64,000 nucleotides of DNA from contig NZ_AUDQ01000002.1 of assembly GCF_000425545.1 (NCBI RefSeq), forward strand, positions 62,001-126,000, given 5' to 3'. Positions 45,159 through 53,910 of the stretch are shown one piece after another (positions within the stretch are counted from its first letter, which is position 1; every line of letters begins with the position of its first letter). The stretch comes from Sporosarcina ureae DSM 2281. Its GTDB lineage: Bacteria > Bacillota > Bacilli > Bacillales_A > Planococcaceae. The translations under genes were made by a program, and so were the position numbers. Under the pieces are notes generated by a model. The model searched no databases. It was not told where the DNA came from and saw only the letters and a list, made by a program, of their open reading frames with translations.

Positions 45159-45317
45159 TTCAAATGAAAATCTGTGGAAATAGGCAGTCATTGACTTAGT
45201 ATTGGAAGTTCTTGCTGAAAGAATAATGAAGGTAAACATGTACGTACTGATGACGTTTGCATTTGAATAATATGAAGTGAGATCTCGTGATGGTTAATAC
45301 GAATAGGAGGTTTTGAA

Positions 45318-47246
45318 ATGCTGAAGATGGTGAAAGATCAGGAGTGGTATGATAAAATTCATGGAAATCCGTTATTTACTAACACATCACAAAAGGAATT
45401 TGATCAGTTATTGCTTGAATGTAAGTTGAAAATGTATGAAGAAGCGGAGAAATCCAACTATTTCAAAACACCTCAAGAAGGGTTACTCATTGTGTTGAAA
45501 GGGTCCGCAGAGGTTCAAATAGAAGGACAAGATGGCAGCTCGGTAACATTGGAATTCATTCAAGAAAATGAACTCATTGGTTTTTCCAACTTTGCCTACT
45601 ACTTAGGAGAAATGGCCCGACCGCTTGATAAGCATCATATTGATATGGTTGTGGCAGAGGGCTCCGTCTGTCTCCAAGTTCCGTATGAAGTGATTAAGCA
45701 TCGGATGGATGATCAAAATGTGCGCGATTATATCTTGCGCAAAATGTCGATTCGTTTGGCCAATGTCTATACCTCATTAGGGGAGCAAGTTCGTTTAGCT
45801 GACGAATATGGTGAGAGTGAACCGTATGTCCGACGTGTACAGGATTTCATGAGCAGTCCAGTGGTGACAATCCATGCAGAAGCAGAAACGAGAGAAATTG
45901 CTGAATTGATGATAAAACACTCCATCAGTTCTATTATTGTGACCGATCAGTTAGGTAAATTGCTTGGAATTGTAACGGAAAAAGATTTGGTCGAGCGAGT
46001 GATTGCGGGTGGCGGTTCTCCAATCGAACTAAAGGCAAAAGATGTCATGACGAAAGAGCCGCATACAATCAAGGTAACCGATTATTACTATGAGGCCTTG
46101 ACTAAATTTTATAAACATGGAATCAAGCATTTGCCGGTAGTCAAAGCAGGGAAGCCTGTAGGAATCGTGACATTTGCTACGTTAATGACAAAACGTGATC
46201 GTAATTCTATGAATATCTTAAAAACGATAGAAGAAGCTTCCTTTGAAAAATTGCCTGTCGTGAAAGCGGCAATTTACGATGTGTTGTCCAATTTAATCCA
46301 AGATGAAATATCCACAATCCATACATTGGAAATCATTACGAAATTCTATGATCGTCTGGCTAAACATTGCGTTATGCTGGCTGTGCAGTCACTTGAAGAT
46401 CAAGGGAAAGGTACGCCACCTGTTGCGTTTGCCTGGTACCAGATGGGCAGTGGTGCACGTGGAGAGCAGTTTATGCTGACTGATCAAGATCACTTCCTTG
46501 TCTATGAAGATGTAACGAGAGAACAGTCTGAACAAGTAGAGAATTACTTCGAGCTACTTGGCAATGAAATTGTCGTTCATCTTGAACAGGCAGGCTATAC
46601 TAGGTGTATCGGATTCATGATGGCAAGCGAATCGCAGTGGCGCGGCACTATGGCGATTTGGCATGAACGCATTCGCCAATGGGCGTTGCGATCTACACCT
46701 GAACAGATCTTGCTCGGCTACAACTTCCTATCATTCCGTTTCCTCTACGGTGAAACTACCGTCAATGATCGATTTATCGAAATGGTCCACGATCTGTTAA
46801 GAAAATCAGCTACATTTATTTACTATATGGCGCAACAGGAAAAAGAAAAACCAATACCACAATTACAACAAAACTTTTTGAACATTTTTAGGGGACGTAG
46901 TAAAGCGGATGTAATAGATATTAAGAAACATGCTTTATTCCCGCTTCATCATTGCTTGCAAATCTTAGGAGTTAGTAATGGTATTATTAATGCAACACCT
47001 CTTGAGATTATTTCAGCCTTGCAGAAGAAGAAAAAGATCACCAAAGACTTTGCGGAAGAAATTCGCCATGCGTATGAAATATCCTTGAGTATACGAATTT
47101 CCATGTCGTGGGAAAAACATTTACGCGGTGAGAAAGTTTCTACAGAAATCGACTTGCGGAAGCTGAGAAGATGGGAATTGAACGAATTACGGACAACGCT
47201 AGATACGGTCAGAGCACTTCAATCGCATTTATTGTCAAAACTTTAA
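45318..47246 (+). CDS. cNMP-binding/CBS/DUF294 nucleotidyltransferase-fold signalling protein
   Basis: Four parts follow in order: a cyclic-nucleotide-binding-like barrel (about 18-140), two CBS domains (about 175-230 and 240-292), a DUF294 nucleotidyltransferase-like domain with the GSGARGEQ (377-384) and TDQDH (388-392) motifs, and the DUF294 C-terminal substrate-binding-like helices (about 490-640). CBS pairs usually sense adenine nucleotides. The NTase motifs look intact, so catalysis is possible. The gene lies between actP and an exonuclease, a grouping seen in other bacteria too. The reaction is unknown. The ribosome binding site is AGGAGG. Confidence 0.87.
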   Translation: MLKMVKDQEWYDKIHGNPLFTNTSQKEFDQLLLECKLKMYEEAEKSNYFKTPQEGLLIVLKGSAEVQIEGQDGSSVTLEFIQENELIGFSNFAYYLGEMARPLDKHHIDMVVAEGSVCLQVPYEVIKHRMDDQNVRDYILRKMSIRLANVYTSLGEQVRLADEYGESEPYVRRVQDFMSSPVVTIHAEAETREIAELMIKHSISSIIVTDQLGKLLGIVTEKDLVERVIAGGGSPIELKAKDVMTKEPHTIKVTDYYYEALTKFYKHGIKHLPVVKAGKPVGIVTFATLMTKRDRNSMNILKTIEEASFEKLPVVKAAIYDVLSNLIQDEISTIHTLEIITKFYDRLAKHCVMLAVQSLEDQGKGTPPVAFAWYQMGSGARGEQFMLTDQDHFLVYEDVTREQSEQVENYFELLGNEIVVHLEQAGYTRCIGFMMASESQWRGTMAIWHERIRQWALRSTPEQILLGYNFLSFRFLYGETTVNDRFIEMVHDLLRKSATFIYYMAQQEKEKPIPQLQQNFLNIFRGRSKADVIDIKKHALFPLHHCLQILGVSNGIINATPLEIISALQKKKKITKDFAEEIRHAYEISLSIRISMSWEKHLRGEKVSTEIDLRKLRRWELNELRTTLDTVRALQSHLLSKL

Positions 47247-47314
47247 GACGATATTGATAAAGGTCCCTGTACAAAGTTCACGCATAATGTACTATAGAAT
47301 GAGGGGGCGGTATC

Positions 47315-47980
47315 ATGTTTTGGAAAAAGAAAAAATTATCGTATGATTTACAGCAATCGCTTCAGCTCAATACGCCGCTGCAAGATATGAATTTTACAGT
47401 ATTTGATACAGAAACGACCGGTTTTGCTATTGGTGCAGACGATCGAATGATTGAAATCGGAGCCGTACAAGTGGAAGGATTTGAGGTTACGGATCACGTA
47501 TTTCAAACATTTGTGAATCCGTCCAGGGATATTCCTCCTATCATCAGCAAGCTGACGACTATACAGCAATCACAAGTTGACCAGGCACCTATGCCTCTTC
47601 CGGCTATTGAAGAATATTTTGCGTTTATTGAAAAACATAAAAGTGCAGGGTGGGTAGGGCACCATGTCAGTTTTGATGAAATGGTCATTAAGAAAGAATT
47701 AAGCCGTCAGAAATGTACATTTCAAATCCCTACATCATTTGATACGATGCATTTGATTAATTATTTGGATCCCACAGGTGAGCAACAAGACTTGGAAGAC
47801 TATGCACGTCTGTTCGGTACAGAGATTTTCGAACGACATCGTGCATTGGGCGATGCGTTGACGACGGCACATGTCTTCACGGCATTACTAAGAAAACTTG
47901 ATCGTCATGGCGTGAAGACATTAGCAGATTTACTTCGTATTAAAAGTGGTGGAGCACAAAAATTTGTTTCCTACACGTAA
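47315..47980 (+). CDS. DEDDh 3'-5' exonuclease (DnaQ/PolC type)
   Basis: The 221-residue protein has the three exonuclease motifs: FDTETTG (about 29-35), HHVSFDEM (about 121-128) and HRALGDALTTAHVF (about 171-184), with the catalytic D, E, D, H and D. It lacks polymerase or helicase domains. It follows the DUF294 protein by 68 bases and probably shares its transcript. In proteobacteria a similar pair lies beside acetate-type symporters. Substrate, DNA, RNA or a small nucleotide, is unknown. Confidence 0.87.
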   Translation: MFWKKKKLSYDLQQSLQLNTPLQDMNFTVFDTETTGFAIGADDRMIEIGAVQVEGFEVTDHVFQTFVNPSRDIPPIISKLTTIQQSQVDQAPMPLPAIEEYFAFIEKHKSAGWVGHHVSFDEMVIKKELSRQKCTFQIPTSFDTMHLINYLDPTGEQQDLEDYARLFGTEIFERHRALGDALTTAHVFTALLRKLDRHGVKTLADLLRIKSGGAQKFVSYT

Positions 47981-48089
47981 ATTCAGTGATCGGGTTCGAC
48001 ATTCAATGAAATTTGAGTGGCGGGCTCGTTTGTTTGTTGTGATATAGTAGAAATTAAAGAGTTGAACAATGGATGGGGGACGTGAAGTA

Positions 48090-48224
48090 ATGAATAAACG
48101 TCAAACGATTTTATTAATCGTCATTCTAGTGGCTATTGCAGTGTATTGCTGGATATTGTTTTTCGAGTTACCGAATAAGACAGCAGAAGGTGCAACAACA
48201 TACATAGGATCACGAATTAGTTGA
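48090..48224 (+). CDS. Small single-pass membrane protein, 44 residues
   Basis: A short frame reads MNKRQTILLIVILVAIAVYC and continues WILFFELPNKTAEG to a stop at 48224. It has one membrane helix with a positively charged start, so the C-terminus should face outside. A GGGGGA site lies nine bases before ATG. It is 26 bases before the SDR gene and may share its transcript. No family is recognised. Confidence 0.55.
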   Translation: MNKRQTILLIVILVAIAVYCWILFFELPNKTAEGATTYIGSRIS

Positions 48225-48250
48225 TTCGTATAGAAAAGGAGTAGATACAT

Positions 48251-48976
48251 ATGGATGTTATCATTATTACAGGCGCTTCAAAAGGAATCGGTCAACAGTT
48301 ACTCAGTCAATTTAAAGAAACGGGCGCAACGGTGTATGGTATGGCACGAACGAATCCAGATCAACTACATACGATGTATGAAGTGGATCTCGCAGACTGT
48401 GAAAAAGCGACTGCCATTCTTGGAGGAATAGTGAGTCAACATCTAGACGAAGCGAGTTCTTTCACCTTGATTAATAACGCCGGTATGGTGGATCCGATTA
48501 GTTTGGTAGGTGCATTGGATGCGCAAAAAGTAGAGCAGGCAATTAAAGTGAATTTAACGGCACCGATTCACTTAATGAATACATTTATCCATACATTAAA
48601 AGATTTCAAGGGAACGAAAAAGATCATGAATATCTCTTCTGGGGCAGGACGCAGTGCGTATGAAGGGTGGGGGATTTATTGTACGACGAAGGCTGGACTT
48701 GATCAGTTTTCACGTGTCATCGCACTGGAGCAGAAGATGGCGGAGTATCCAACCGGAATCGTTTCCATCGCACCAGGCATTATCGATACAGGGATGCAAG
48801 AGACGATTCGGTCATCATCAGAACAGCAATTTCCGCACTTGAAGCGTTTCGAGGCGTATAAAAGGGAAGGCCAGTTAAGTTCAGCCTCTGAAACCGCAGA
48901 AAAACTAGTGCGATTTGTGAACGAAGTGGACTTCCTGGAGATCGACCCTATTGCAGATATACGTAAATTGAATTGA
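48251..48976 (+). CDS. Short-chain dehydrogenase, benzil/sepiapterin reductase-like (YueD type)
   Basis: The protein has the SDR parts TGASKGIG, MARTN after the second strand (a basic residue favouring NADPH), NNAGM, catalytic Ser in NISSGAG, the YCTTK pair and an IAPGIIDTGMQ loop. The length of 241 and the residues fit the YueD group, which reduces benzil to benzoin in B. subtilis; the physiological substrate is not known. The start ATG 48251 follows AAAGGAG. The terminator after it also serves the convergent mnmM gene. Confidence 0.83.
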   Translation: MDVIIITGASKGIGQQLLSQFKETGATVYGMARTNPDQLHTMYEVDLADCEKATAILGGIVSQHLDEASSFTLINNAGMVDPISLVGALDAQKVEQAIKVNLTAPIHLMNTFIHTLKDFKGTKKIMNISSGAGRSAYEGWGIYCTTKAGLDQFSRVIALEQKMAEYPTGIVSIAPGIIDTGMQETIRSSSEQQFPHLKRFEAYKREGQLSSASETAEKLVRFVNEVDFLEIDPIADIRKLN

Positions 48977-49017
48977 ATAAAACCCGTTGCCACACTAGAT
49001 TGTGGCAACGGGTTTTA
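48977..49017. terminator. Bidirectional terminator between SDR and mnmM
   Basis: AAAACCCGTTGCCACA pairs exactly with TGTGGCAACGGGTTTT around a short loop, with A- and T-rich flanks. Confidence 0.92.
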
Positions 49018-49623
49018 TGATTCTCCAGCTTCTACTGTACGCACATCTGTAAAATCTTTCATTTTCTCGAGTGCTAGTAGAAACGGAGGGTTTCTTCTCT
49101 GATTTAGCAATTCATAGCGGATCGCATGCACATCGCCTTGGTGTAATTTCGAGACATAGTCAAGCAATGCATCACGCTCTTCAGCTCCACCTTCGTGTCC
49201 GTCGTATACGGTAATCGTGATAATGCCGGACTTTTTCATTATACCAAGTAGCGCATCGAGTGCGGCAATCGTGGATGAAGGAGTCGTGATGATACTGGGA
49301 TCTTCACTGTATGGTAAATAGCCTAAGTTGAACATAGCACCGCTGATCTCGCCCTCTACGTATTGGCGGACATTCGCATGGCTATCATGAATGAGTGTAG
49401 CGCGACTTGCTAGCTCTCCAAGATGCTGTTCTGTTGTCTCAAGTGCTTGCTGCTGAATGTCAAATGCGAAAACGCGTCCTTCATCACCAACTAAGTCAGC
49501 TAAGAAAAGTGTGTCATTGCCGTTGCCAGCGGTCGCATCGACGACTGTATCTCCAGGCTGCACGCGTTCGGTAATAAGCCTTTTCGCTATCGGCAATACG
49601 CGGTGCAGCAATATGTTTGTCAC
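49015..49623 (-). CDS. mnmM: tRNA wobble-uridine methyltransferase MnmM (YtqB)
   Basis: MnmM adds the methyl group to 5-aminomethyl-(2-thio)uridine at position 34 of tRNAs, the last step to mnm5(s2)U in Bacillus-type bacteria. The SAM motif is VVDATAGNGNDTLFLA, then AFDIQQQAL, and the YtqB-specific MFNLGYLPYSEDPSI and SSTIAALDALLGIM stretches. The length of 202 fits. It starts two bases after the ytqA stop on the same strand, so the two are one operon. Confidence 0.9.
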   Translation of the reverse strand: MTNILLHRVLPIAKRLITERVQPGDTVVDATAGNGNDTLFLADLVGDEGRVFAFDIQQQALETTEQHLGELASRATLIHDSHANVRQYVEGEISGAMFNLGYLPYSEDPSIITTPSSTIAALDALLGIMKKSGIITITVYDGHEGGAEERDALLDYVSKLHQGDVHAIRYELLNQRRNPPFLLALEKMKDFTDVRTVEAGES

Positions 49624-49624
49624 A

Positions 49625-50578
49625 TTATTTCACCTCTTGCAGATATTTTTTCCCTTGCCAGCTATTACGTCTTTCTAGTTCTTGATCAATACCATTCAGG
49701 ACTTCCCATTTCGTGACGCTCCACATCGGTCCAATTAATAAATCGATTGGTCCGTCACCCGTAATGCGATGCACAATCATTTCAGGAGGCATGATTTCCA
49801 GTTGATCGACGACTAGATTAATATACGCTTCCTTCGTTAAAAATTCTAGCTTGCCTTTTTCGTATTGCTTTACCATAGGTGTTCCTTTTAACAAATGCAG
49901 TAAATGAATTTTGATACCTTGGACATCAAGTTCGGCAACTGCTTGAGCGGTTTCCATCATCATTTCCTCAGTTTCACCAGGTAAACCATTGATGATATGG
50001 CTGCAAATATTAATATTGTGTTTACGTAACTTGTCGACACCTTCTTTATAGCATTCGAAATCATGCGCGCGGTTGACGAGTTTTGCAGTAGATTCATGAA
50101 CAGTCTGCAAGCCGAGTTCTACCCATAGATAGGTGCGTTCATTGAGTTCAGCTAAATACTCAACTACGTCATCAGGTAGGCAGTCAGGACGTGTCGCAAT
50201 CGATAATGCCACAACGCCTTCTTGGGCCAACGCCGCTTCAAACTTTTCTTTTAGAACAGGAAGAGGGGCGTGTGTATTCGTGTAGGCTTGGAAATAAGCC
50301 ATATATTTTGCATCTTTCCATTTCCGCTGGGACCGTTCTTTGATTTCAGCAAACTGAACTTCAATTGCATCTACGCGATCTCCTGCGAAATCACCTGAGC
50401 CTGCTACGCTACAAAACGTACAGCCACCATGTGCAACAGTTCCGTCACGATTCGGGCAGTCAAACCCCGCGTCAAGCGCTACTTTCGCAATTTTGCAACC
50501 GAATGTATCCTTTAAATGTCTTGACCATGTATGGTATCGTTTCCCTTCACTTGGAAACGGAAGATTGATTTCATTCAT
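49625..50578 (-). CDS. ytqA: Radical SAM protein YtqA (MnmL)
   Basis: This TIGR01212-type radical SAM protein has its iron-sulfur cysteines in DCPNRDGTVAHGGCTFCS, at about 40-57. Later parts are the LSIATRPDCLPDDVVEYL and SHIINGLPGETEEMM motifs of the barrel. In B. subtilis YtqA (MnmL) works before YtqB in turning the carboxymethylaminomethyl group of wobble uridine into aminomethyl. The tight pairing here supports that. The length of 317 is normal; the start ATG 50578 follows AAAGGAG. Confidence 0.9.
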   Translation of the reverse strand: MNEINLPFPSEGKRYHTWSRHLKDTFGCKIAKVALDAGFDCPNRDGTVAHGGCTFCSVAGSGDFAGDRVDAIEVQFAEIKERSQRKWKDAKYMAYFQAYTNTHAPLPVLKEKFEAALAQEGVVALSIATRPDCLPDDVVEYLAELNERTYLWVELGLQTVHESTAKLVNRAHDFECYKEGVDKLRKHNINICSHIINGLPGETEEMMMETAQAVAELDVQGIKIHLLHLLKGTPMVKQYEKGKLEFLTKEAYINLVVDQLEIMPPEMIVHRITGDGPIDLLIGPMWSVTKWEVLNGIDQELERRNSWQGKKYLQEVK

Positions 50579-50684
50579 ATGTACAGCTCCTTTACATCAG
50601 ACATTGTACCACGGAATATGCATGGATATCACACAACAAACTGCAGAAAGTATTTACTATACGACAAAAAGCAACAGAGGAGAC

Positions 50685-50713
50685 TTGTATTCAGCTTGTG
50701 TTTCGGGTAAACT
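50685..50713 (+). promoter_or_regulatory. Promoter of the leuS T-box transcript
   Basis: TTGTAT (50685-50690) and TAAACT (50708-50713) are 17 bases apart, just before the T-box leader. Confidence 0.65.
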
Positions 50714-50721
50714 GAAGAAAA

Positions 50722-50964
50722 TAATGAAGGCAATGATGAGGAATAGTACTTCTTACGCTACTTTTTAGAGAGCAGACGGCTAGTGCAAGTCTGTATGAGT
50801 GGAGAACGAACTCGCCTTTGAGCCTGTATTGGTGAATACTTGTAACTAATACCGTACTCCGCGTTAAGGAATCAAGTTGGACGGTGTATTCCGTCAATTT
50901 GGGTGGTACCGCGGGAAACTATATAGACTCTCGTCCCTTTGTAGAGGGACGGGAGTCTTTTTTT
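50722..50964 (+). promoter_or_regulatory. Leucine T-box riboswitch with terminator
   Basis: The T-box core GGGTGGTACCGCGG is at 50901-50914. The stem I region contains AGAGAGC and a distal GGCTAGTGCAAGTC arm, and GAACTCGCC offers CTC (50811-50813) as leucine specifier codon. The terminator GACTCTCGTCCC / GGGACGGGAGTC with a T-run ends at 50964. Uncharged leucine tRNA would favour the antiterminator and leuS expression. The exact 5' end is approximate. Confidence 0.92.
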
Positions 50965-51020
50965 ATCTGTACGCACCAATGCAAGAAGCAGAAATTGAAT
51001 CATATGGAGGAGTTTTTGAC

Positions 51021-53435
51021 ATGAGTTATAAACACACGCAAATTGAAGAGAAATGGCAAAAGTATTGGAAAGATCACGATACATACAAAATGACGGACGA
51101 TCCATCCAAGCCTAAATTTTATGCATTGGATATGTTCCCCTATCCGTCAGGCGCAGGTCTGCACGTTGGACATCCGCTTGGCTATATCGCGACAGATATT
51201 TTAAGTGCATTCAAACGTAAGCAAGGATATAACGTATTGCACCCAATGGGATGGGATGCGTTCGGATTGCCTGCTGAGCAGTATGCGATTGATACAGGAA
51301 ATGATCCAGCTGAATTCACAGCGAAGAACATTGCAACATTCAAACGTCAAATGCAAGATCTTGGATTTTCTTATGATTGGTCTCGTGAAATCAATACAAC
51401 TGACCCAAGCTATTATAAATGGACGCAGTGGATTTTCATTCAACTTTATAAGCGCGGTCTTGCGTATATTGATGAAGTAGCTGTCAACTGGTGCCCGGCA
51501 TTAGGAACAGTTCTAGCAAATGAAGAAGTGATAGACGGGTTGTCTGAGCGTGGAAATCACCCAGTTGAACGTCGTCCGATGCGCCAATGGGTATTGCGTA
51601 TTACGGAATATGCAGATCGTCTGTTAGAAGACTTAGATGATTTGGATTGGCCTGAAAGCCTAAAAGATATGCAACGTAACTGGATCGGTCGTTCTGAAGG
51701 TGCACAATTAAAGTTTGAAATTGCGGACACTGAGCATTCATTCGAAGCGTTCACTACTCGTCCAGATACGATTTTCGGTGCGACGTATGCAGTATTGGCT
51801 CCTGAACATAAATTAGTTAGTGCGATTACTACCGATGCACAGCGTGAAGCGGTAGAAGAATATATCGATTCAGTAAAATCAAAGAGCGATCTTGAGCGTA
51901 CAGACTTAGCAAAAGACAAATCGGGCGTATTCACTGGTGCTTATGCAATCAATCCAGCAAGCGGTGAGAAAATGCCGATCTGGATCGCAGACTACGTATT
52001 GGCTACGTATGGCACAGGTGCGATCATGGCAGTTCCTGCACATGATGAGCGTGATTATGAGTTTGCGAAGAAATTCGATTTACCAATTGTGGAAGTAGTT
52101 GCAGGCGGAAACATTGAAGAAGAGGCATATGCAGGAGAAGGCGAACACATCAACTCTGACTTCTTGAATGGTCTAGGCAAAGAAGAAGCAATTTCAAAGT
52201 CGATTGAATGGTTCGAAGAGAATGGTACGGGCGAACGCAAAATCACGTATCGTCTACGCGACTGGTTATTCTCCCGTCAGCGTTATTGGGGCGAGCCGAT
52301 TCCTGTCATTCACTGGGAAGATGGCACGATGACTACTGTCGATGAATCGGAATTGCCATTGATGTTGCCTGTAACAGACAATATCAAACCAAGTGGTACA
52401 GGCGAGTCACCACTTGCCAATATTACAGAGTGGGTCAATGTAGTCGACCCGGAAACTGGTATGAAAGGTCGTCGTGAAACGAACACGATGCCACAATGGG
52501 CAGGAAGCTGCTGGTATTACTTGCGTTATATCGATCCAAATAATGATGACATGATCATTGATCCGAAATTGGCTGAACGTTGGTTGCCAGTTGATATTTA
52601 CGTAGGTGGAGCCGAGCACGCAGTTCTGCATTTATTGTATGCTCGTTTCTGGCATAAAGTATTGTACGATATTGGTGTAGTACAAACGAAAGAGCCGTTC
52701 CAAAAGCTCTTCAACCAAGGGATGATTTTAGGCGAAGGGCATGTGAAAATGTCTAAGTCGCTAGGTAACGTCATCAACCCGGATGATATCGTTCATTCAC
52801 ACGGTGCAGACACGTTGCGTATTTATGAAATGTTCATGGGACCACTTGACGCATCGAAAGAATGGTCAACAAATGGTCTCGACGGATCTCGTCGTTTCCT
52901 TGATCGCATTTGGCGTCTACTCGTCAATGAAGACGATACATTGACAGATAAATTAACGGATGAAACAGGTGGACCTCTTGAGAAAGTCTATAATCAGACG
53001 GTCAAGAAAGTAACGGAAGATTTCGAAGCTATGCGTAATAACACAGCGATTTCTCAATTAATGGTATTCATCAATGAAAGCTATAAAGCGGAGAAGTTGC
53101 CAAAAGCATACATCGAAGGATTCCTTCTATTAATTTCGCCTATCACACCTCACTTGGCAGAGGAACTGTGGTCTAAACTAGGTCACACGGAGACGATTGC
53201 CTATGCACAGTGGCCGACGTTTGATGAAACTAAACTATCGGATGATACAGTGGAAGTGGCGGTACAGATCAACGGTAAAATTCGTGCGAAAATTACTGTA
53301 GCGAAAGATAGCTCGAAAGAAGAATTAGAGCAAGTCGCTTTAGCAAACGAAGACGTGAAGCAGTGGATGGAAGGTAAGGAATTGAAGAAGATCATTGCGA
53401 TTCCTGGACGCCTTGTTAATATTGTAGCGGGTTAA
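51021..53435 (+). CDS. leuS: Leucyl-tRNA synthetase
   Basis: LeuS charges tRNA-Leu with leucine. The class I HIGH-type motif is [14 protein letters not shown] (about 42-55), the editing domain has the [18 protein letters not shown] region, and KMSKS is at 576-580. The length of 804 is that of the bacterial enzyme. ATG 51021 is chosen behind GGAGGAG; longer in-frame starts would lie in the T-box leader. Expression is set by the T-box. A strong terminator follows. Confidence 0.97.
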   Translation: MSYKHTQIEEKWQKYWKDHDTYKMTDDPSKPKFYALDMFPYPSGAGLHVGHPLGYIATDILSAFKRKQGYNVLHPMGWDAFGLPAEQYAIDTGNDPAEFTAKNIATFKRQMQDLGFSYDWSREINTTDPSYYKWTQWIFIQLYKRGLAYIDEVAVNWCPALGTVLANEEVIDGLSERGNHPVERRPMRQWVLRITEYADRLLEDLDDLDWPESLKDMQRNWIGRSEGAQLKFEIADTEHSFEAFTTRPDTIFGATYAVLAPEHKLVSAITTDAQREAVEEYIDSVKSKSDLERTDLAKDKSGVFTGAYAINPASGEKMPIWIADYVLATYGTGAIMAVPAHDERDYEFAKKFDLPIVEVVAGGNIEEEAYAGEGEHINSDFLNGLGKEEAISKSIEWFEENGTGERKITYRLRDWLFSRQRYWGEPIPVIHWEDGTMTTVDESELPLMLPVTDNIKPSGTGESPLANITEWVNVVDPETGMKGRRETNTMPQWAGSCWYYLRYIDPNNDDMIIDPKLAERWLPVDIYVGGAEHAVLHLLYARFWHKVLYDIGVVQTKEPFQKLFNQGMILGEGHVKMSKSLGNVINPDDIVHSHGADTLRIYEMFMGPLDASKEWSTNGLDGSRRFLDRIWRLLVNEDDTLTDKLTDETGGPLEKVYNQTVKKVTEDFEAMRNNTAISQLMVFINESYKAEKLPKAYIEGFLLLISPITPHLAEELWSKLGHTETIAYAQWPTFDETKLSDDTVEVAVQINGKIRAKITVAKDSSKEELEQVALANEDVKQWMEGKELKKIIAIPGRLVNIVAG

Positions 53436-53445
53436 TGAAATGTAG

Positions 53446-53486
53446 AAAGCCGGTTGGAGATTTATTTCTCCGACCGGCTTTTTTTG
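53446..53486 (+). terminator. Terminator of leuS
   Basis: AAAGCCGGTTGGAGA pairs with CTCCGACCGGCTTT around seven bases, then TTTT. Confidence 0.92.
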
Positions 53487-53529
53487 GTTGTGATCGTATT
53501 TATGGGGTATGTGCTTTGTTATGTTGGTT

Positions 53530-53893
53530 GAGTGCTCTATTGGCTGGGGCGAGCGCTCTATGTGACATGGCAACCGCTCTATCAGACGGGGGAAGCGCTC
53601 AATGTGTCGCGCTAGCCGCTCTATCAGACGGGGAAAGCGCTCAATGTGCCGCGCTAACCGCTCTATCAGACAGGCTAAGCGCTCAATGTGTTACGCTAAC
53701 CGCTCTATCGGACTGGTGAGGCGCTCTATGTGTCGCGCCAGCCGCTCTATCAGACGGGCTAAGCGCTCAATGTGTCACGCTAACCGCTCTATCAGACGGG
53801 GAAAGCGCTCTATGTGTCACGCTAGCCGCTCTATCGGACGGGCTAAGCGCTCAATGTGTCGCGCTAGCCGCTCTATACAACCGTTCAACCGCT
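53530..53893 (+). repeat. 42-bp tandem repeat (minisatellite), about eight units
   Basis: Units start near 53552 and recur every 42 bases, for example AAGCGCTCAATGTGTCGCGC followed by TAGCCGCTCTATCAGACGGG. Each unit is made of two related 21-base halves, both beginning CGCTC(A/T)AT. Unit length is a multiple of three, so open frames with a 14-residue period arise in more than one frame, but none has a convincing ribosome binding site. The array fills the space between leuS and the convergent ytfP. Confidence 0.9.
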
Positions 53894-53910
53894 CATACGA
53901 AAACTCAAGG

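Noticed and set aside
50877-51020. N-terminal extension of leuS
   Set aside because: It would translate the T-box core and terminator; ATG 51021 behind GGAGGAG gives the normal protein.
53530-53893. CRISPR array
   Set aside because: The units are directly adjacent with drifting sequence and no unique spacers, and no cas gene is near.
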